Shown here: piece by piece, positions 60,554 through 64,000 of the stretch
Layout of the letters: each line of letters begins with the position of its first letter
Position numbering within the stretch: the stretch's first letter is position 1
Origin: Bradyrhizobium rifense
Lineage (GTDB): Bacteria; Pseudomonadota; Alphaproteobacteria; Rhizobiales; Xanthobacteraceae
Reading direction: 5' to 3'
Assembly: GCF_008123425.1 (NCBI RefSeq)
Contig: NZ_VSSS01000014.1
Coordinates: forward strand, 1 to 64,000
DNA: 64,000 nt
The notes under the pieces: generated by a model
Databases searched by the model: none
What the model was told of the DNA's origin: nothing
Seen by the model: the letters and a program-made list of their open reading frames with translations, nothing else
Position numbers and translations under genes: made by a program

Positions 60554-62425
60554 ATGACCGGCGCCACAATCCGACTCACAATGGCCCAGGCCGTGGTGCG
60601 ATGGCTGACTCAGCAGTTCACCGAAATCGAAGGTGTTCGCGCGCCCCTGTTCGCCGGCGTGTTCGGTATTTTTGGTCATGGGAACGTCACCTGCCTGTCC
60701 GAGGCGCTGGAGGCGGTGCAGGATCGTCTGCCCACATGGCGCGGGCAGAACGAGCAGTCGATGGCGTTGGCAGCCGTTGGTTTTGCCAAGGCCAAGCTTC
60801 GGCGGCAAATCATGGTAGCGACGTCGTCCATTGGCCCCGGCGCTCTGAACATGGTGACGGCGGCGGGAACAGCTCACGCAAATCGCTTGCCGCTTCTTCT
60901 CATAGCTGGCGATACGTTCACCAATCGGCTACCGGATCCGGTTCTTCAGCAGGTCGAGCATTTTGGCGACCCGACCGTTACGGTGAACGACGCTTTCAAG
61001 GCGGTTACGCGCTATTGGGATCGGATCACCCATCCCGCGCAGATCATTTCTTCGCTCCCGCAGGCCGTGGCCGCGATGCTCGATCCGGCCGACTGTGGCC
61101 CGGCCTTTCTCGCTCTGCCTCAGGACACCCAGGAGGTGGCATTCGACTACCCCGAGGCCTTCTTCGAGTCTCGAACCTGGACCATTCCGCGGGCGCGTCC
61201 CGATCGTCAGAAACTCGCGGAAGCAGTCGCGCTGCTCAAGACCGCGAAGAAGCCGATCCTCATCTCCGGCGGCGGCGTACGCTACTCGCTGGCGGGAGAT
61301 GTCGTCGCGGATTTCGCGGTCAAGCGCGGAATTCCTATTGTGGAGACCGTCGCCGGCAAGGGCGCCGTGACCCACTTTCACCCGGCGCATGCGGGCCCGA
61401 TCGGAATTATCGGCTCAACGTCGGCGAACGCGCTCGCAGCCGAAGCCGACGTGATCGTTGCGATCGGAACGCGTCTTCAGGATTTCACGACGGGCTCATG
61501 GACCGCTTTCGGCCCGGATGCGCGCTTCATCTCGATCAACGCGGCCAGGTTCGATGCGGTAAAGCATCGTGCGCTGGCGGTGGTGGGCGACGCGCGCGAG
61601 ACGGTTGCAGAGCTGGACGCGGAGCTCGGCGCGTGGCGCGTCGACCCAGCCCACATGACGCGTGCCCAGATGCTCTTTAGGGAATGGGACGCGCTGCTCG
61701 AGTCATTGCAGGCCGCCAGCAATGCTCCGGTGCCGACCTACGCGCAGATAGTCCAGGCAGTGAATGCGTCCGCCGGCGACAGAGATACCTTGATTTCAGC
61801 GGCCGGCGGCCTCCCGGGTGAAGTGGCAAAGGGCTGGCGCGTCAAGGCGCCGAATACCTTCGATCTCGAGTTCGGCTTCTCTTGCATGGGCTACGAGATC
61901 GCCGCTGGTTGGGGCCATGCGATGGCCAATTCCGGGCCCGGCGGGCTCGGCGGCACGCCCATCGTGATGGTCGGCGACGGCACCTATTTGATGATGAACT
62001 CCGACATCTACTCGACGGTTCTGAGCGGTCACAAGATGATCGTTGTGGTCTGTGACAACGGCGGGTTTGCGGTGATCAACCGGTTACAACAATTCAAAGG
62101 CGTGCCGGGCTTCAATAATCTGTTGACCGATTGTCGAGTTCAGAATCGCGACAATCCTCCTCACGTTGATTTTGCCAAGCACGCCGAGTCCATGGGGGCG
62201 GCTGCACGGCGCTGCGAGAGCCTCGCCGACCTTGTTGCAGCACTCGAATGGGCCAAAGGCAACGATCGCACCACGGTGCTTTCGATCGCCTCGGACGCCT
62301 ATTCGTGGGTTCCTGGCGACGCCGACTGGGATGTCGGCGTGCCCGAAATATCCTCGCGCGCGACGGTTCGAGATGCGCGCAAGCAACAAGAAGCTATCCG
62401 CGCGAAACAGCGCATCGGAGTGTGA
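60554..62425 (+). CDS. iolD: 3D-(3,5/4)-trihydroxycyclohexane-1,2-dione hydrolase
   Basis: A 623-residue ThDP enzyme of myo-inositol breakdown that opens the ring of the diketone intermediate. The N-terminal domain has GVFGIFGHGNVTCLSEAL and the activating Glu region RGQNEQSMALAAVGFAKAKL, typical of IolD. The ThDP motif is MVGDGTYLMMNSDIYSTVL followed by NGGFAVINRLQQFKGVPGFN. Length fits IolD (about 610-640) rather than acetolactate synthase. The ATG at 60554 has a GGAGGAG site; longer frame to 60476 runs through the promoter. It is followed 6 bp later by the iolE-like gene. Confidence 0.93.
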   Translation: MTGATIRLTMAQAVVRWLTQQFTEIEGVRAPLFAGVFGIFGHGNVTCLSEALEAVQDRLPTWRGQNEQSMALAAVGFAKAKLRRQIMVATSSIGPGALNMVTAAGTAHANRLPLLLIAGDTFTNRLPDPVLQQVEHFGDPTVTVNDAFKAVTRYWDRITHPAQIISSLPQAVAAMLDPADCGPAFLALPQDTQEVAFDYPEAFFESRTWTIPRARPDRQKLAEAVALLKTAKKPILISGGGVRYSLAGDVVADFAVKRGIPIVETVAGKGAVTHFHPAHAGPIGIIGSTSANALAAEADVIVAIGTRLQDFTTGSWTAFGPDARFISINAARFDAVKHRALAVVGDARETVAELDAELGAWRVDPAHMTRAQMLFREWDALLESLQAASNAPVPTYAQIVQAVNASAGDRDTLISAAGGLPGEVAKGWRVKAPNTFDLEFGFSCMGYEIAAGWGHAMANSGPGGLGGTPIVMVGDGTYLMMNSDIYSTVLSGHKMIVVVCDNGGFAVINRLQQFKGVPGFNNLLTDCRVQNRDNPPHVDFAKHAESMGAAARRCESLADLVAALEWAKGNDRTTVLSIASDAYSWVPGDADWDVGVPEISSRATVRDARKQQEAIRAKQRIGV

Positions 62426-62431
62426 TGAGCC

Positions 62432-63331
62432 ATGAAAGCGAAACTTGGAATTGCCCCCATTGCCTGGTGGAACGACGATCTTGCCGAGCTGTCCGATGAC
62501 GTGAATCTGGAGGAGTGCTTACACCAGGCGAGTGTCGCCGGTTTCACGGGAATGGAAACCGGTCGGCGCTTCCCCATGAACATGGAGGAACTCGGGCCGA
62601 TACTCGCCCGATTTGGCATTTCCGTGTGCGGTGGCTGGTTCTCCGGCCTTCTGCTCGACGGCGACATCGAACGGGAAAAAGACCGCATCCGTGCCCAGAT
62701 GGACTTCTTCATTGCGGCGAAGGCGCCCTGCATCGTCTACGGCGAAACTGCGCGTTCGATCCAGGGGGTTCGCTCCGCGCCGCTCGATACCAAACCCAAG
62801 CTTTCCGAGGAGGAAGTCAGGGCATATGGACGCAAGATGACGGTTTTCGCTGAGTGGTGTGCGGGGCAGGGAATGCCGATCGCCTACCATCACCACATGG
62901 CTGCGGCGATCGAGACCGAAGCTGAACTCGACCTGCTTATGGCGAATTCGGGAGAGGCGTTACCGCTGTTGTTCGATGCCGGCCACATGGCTTTTGCCGG
63001 CGGCGACGTCTTGCGTGTCATCGATAAACATCACTCCCGCATCAGCCATGTGCATACCAAGGACGTCCGCAGCAGCGTCATCGAAAAGCTCGACCGGAAG
63101 CGAGACAGTTTCCTCGACGCGGTGGTGAAAGGGGCGTTCACTGTACCGGGCGACGGCTCGCTCGACTTTGTCGCGATCATCGCCCGTCTCGCGTCCTATG
63201 GCTACGAGGGGTGGTTCGTCGTCGAAGCGGAGCAGGACCCGAAGATCAGTCCGCCGTTGGAAATGGCCAGGAAAGGGCACGCGGAACTGATCCGCCTGAT
63301 GGCGTCGGCCGGTTATGAGGTCGTGCCATGA
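62432..63331 (+). CDS. iolE: Inosose dehydratase-like protein (IolE family)
   Basis: A 299-residue TIM-barrel protein of the sugar phosphate isomerase/epimerase family. It begins KLGIAPIAWWNDDLAELSDD, the typical IolE opening. Metal and substrate residues appear in AYHHHMAAAIETEAEL, LLFDAGHMAFAGGDV, ISHVHTKDVRSSV and the final GWFVVEAEQDPKISPP. It would dehydrate inosose to the diketone that IolD opens. It is cotranscribed with iolD (6-bp gap). Confidence 0.92.
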   Translation: MKAKLGIAPIAWWNDDLAELSDDVNLEECLHQASVAGFTGMETGRRFPMNMEELGPILARFGISVCGGWFSGLLLDGDIEREKDRIRAQMDFFIAAKAPCIVYGETARSIQGVRSAPLDTKPKLSEEEVRAYGRKMTVFAEWCAGQGMPIAYHHHMAAAIETEAELDLLMANSGEALPLLFDAGHMAFAGGDVLRVIDKHHSRISHVHTKDVRSSVIEKLDRKRDSFLDAVVKGAFTVPGDGSLDFVAIIARLASYGYEGWFVVEAEQDPKISPPLEMARKGHAELIRLMASAGYEVVP

Positions 63332-63427
63332 ACCGCACGGATCGGGTGTCGCCGCATTCCAGGAACCGCTCAGGTCTTGCCCTGGATCGGCGGGGCAATA
63401 TTGGCACGAGGTTGGGGTGGAGGTGAA

Positions 63428-64000
63428 ATGAGCATCGGAATAGGAGTCATCGGGACAGGTGTGATGGGCGCCGAGCATGCTCGGATACTCCGGCACGAGA
63501 CCCCCGGTGCTCATCTTGCGGGGATTTTTGATGCGGACGCGGCCCGGGCGCAGGCAGTTGCCTCTGGAGCAACCGTCTTTTCCGATCCTCAATCGTTAAT
63601 CGCGTCGGATCAGATCGACGCGATCGTGATTGCATCTCCCGACTCAACACATGCGTCGCTAACACGCGCCTGCATCGCGGCGGGCAAGCCGGTTCTCTGC
63701 GAAAAGCCGTTGGCGTCTTCAGCGGCTGATGCCCTGGAGGTGGTGAAGGCTGAAGTCGGTTTGGGTCGTAAGCTCATTCAGGTCGGATACATGCGCCGGT
63801 TTGACCCCGGCTATCGGGAGATCAAGCGCGTCAAAGACGCCGGTTCCTTGGGTGGGTCCGTGCTATTGCACAACGTGCACCGCAACGTTCGCGCGCCGGA
63901 TTGGTTCAACGGTCCGATGGCCATCACGAATTCGTTCGTCCACGAGATCGACGCGAGCCGTTGGCTCCTGGGATCGGAGATGGTTTCTGCGCGCGTGGCG
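63428..64000 (+). CDS. Gfo/Idh/MocA family oxidoreductase (partial, cut by window end)
   Basis: The first 191 residues of a second NAD-dependent inositol or sugar dehydrogenase: SIGIGVIGTGVMGAEHARIL (Rossmann motif), EKP motif in PVLCEKPLASSAADAL, and the substrate domain start VGYMRRFDPGYREIKRV with VHEIDASRWLLGSE. It resembles myo-inositol 2-dehydrogenase (IolG) more than the divergent gene at 59235-60380. GAGGTG is just before the ATG at 63428. The 96-bp gap from iolE holds no gene. The 3' end lies outside the window. Confidence 0.9.
   Translation, partial: MSIGIGVIGTGVMGAEHARILRHETPGAHLAGIFDADAARAQAVASGATVFSDPQSLIASDQIDAIVIASPDSTHASLTRACIAAGKPVLCEKPLASSAADALEVVKAEVGLGRKLIQVGYMRRFDPGYREIKRVKDAGSLGGSVLLHNVHRNVRAPDWFNGPMAITNSFVHEIDASRWLLGSEMVSARVA

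Noticed and set aside
1..64000. tRNA, rRNA, CRISPR arrays, prophage or complete insertion sequences
   Set aside because: I saw no tRNA-like cloverleaf, no regularly spaced repeats, no transposase or integrase motifs and no phage structural genes. A weak or unusual RNA gene could still be missed by eye.

Overview
The window looks like one end of a contig from a Bradyrhizobium-type alphaproteobacterium. The evidence is a high-GC sequence, many branched-chain-amino-acid-type (Liv) transport genes, a small heat-shock gene behind a ROSE-type RNA thermometer (an arrangement best known from rhizobia), long runs of CoA-ester catabolic genes, and secreted Cys-rich or peptidoglycan-binding-like small proteins. 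Taxonomy is inferred from gene content only. Bases 1-19 are exactly the Tn5/Nextera mosaic end, so the first bases are library adapter and the true sequence starts near base 20. I saw no rRNA, tRNA, CRISPR array or complete insertion sequence.

Layout. 1-5 kb: a secreted peptidoglycan-binding-like protein, a DUF5939/class III adenylate cyclase, a 102-bp relic of a second livF gene, and a heat-shock operon (hsp20 plus three small ORFs) behind a ROSE element. 5-20 kb: a CoA-dependent catabolic island. A Liv ABC transporter with fused permease and ATPase (livM-livG) and its binding protein run leftward. Divergently run an Asp/Glu-racemase-like protein, Ohr/OsmC, a thiolase-fold protein without the nucleophilic Cys, a DUF35-SDR fusion, a metal-dependent cyclase, a second binding protein and a frameshifted acyl-CoA synthetase. 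A MarR regulator, an acyl-CoA dehydrogenase and a RidA protein follow. A 22-bp near-palindrome is shared by the two divergent control regions, which suggests one MarR regulon. The substrate is unknown.

20-25 kb: a leftward export operon (HlyD, double ABC-2 permease, HlyD) with no ATPase gene. 25-31 kb: a second acyl-CoA cluster (YWTD propeller, 3-hydroxyacyl-CoA/carnitine-type dehydrogenase, acyl-CoA dehydrogenase, two crotonases, CaiB-type CoA transferase). 31-40 kb: a type II NADH dehydrogenase, a ThrE-type exporter, and a cyoE-A-B-C-D cytochrome bo-type quinol oxidase operon ending in a strong terminator.

40-57 kb: the most unusual block. It holds two tandem acetoacetate-decarboxylase-like genes, an AraC regulator, three large winged-helix/NTPase/helical-repeat (STAND-type) regulators, one MalT/LuxR-type STAND regulator, and a PoxB-like pyruvate:quinone oxidoreductase. 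NADH dehydrogenase II and PoxB would both feed the quinol pool that the bo oxidase drains. 57-64 kb: an OpgC-like membrane protein and a myo-inositol-type catabolic cluster (Gfo/Idh/MocA dehydrogenase, iolD, iolE-like gene, and a second Gfo/Idh/MocA gene cut by the window end).
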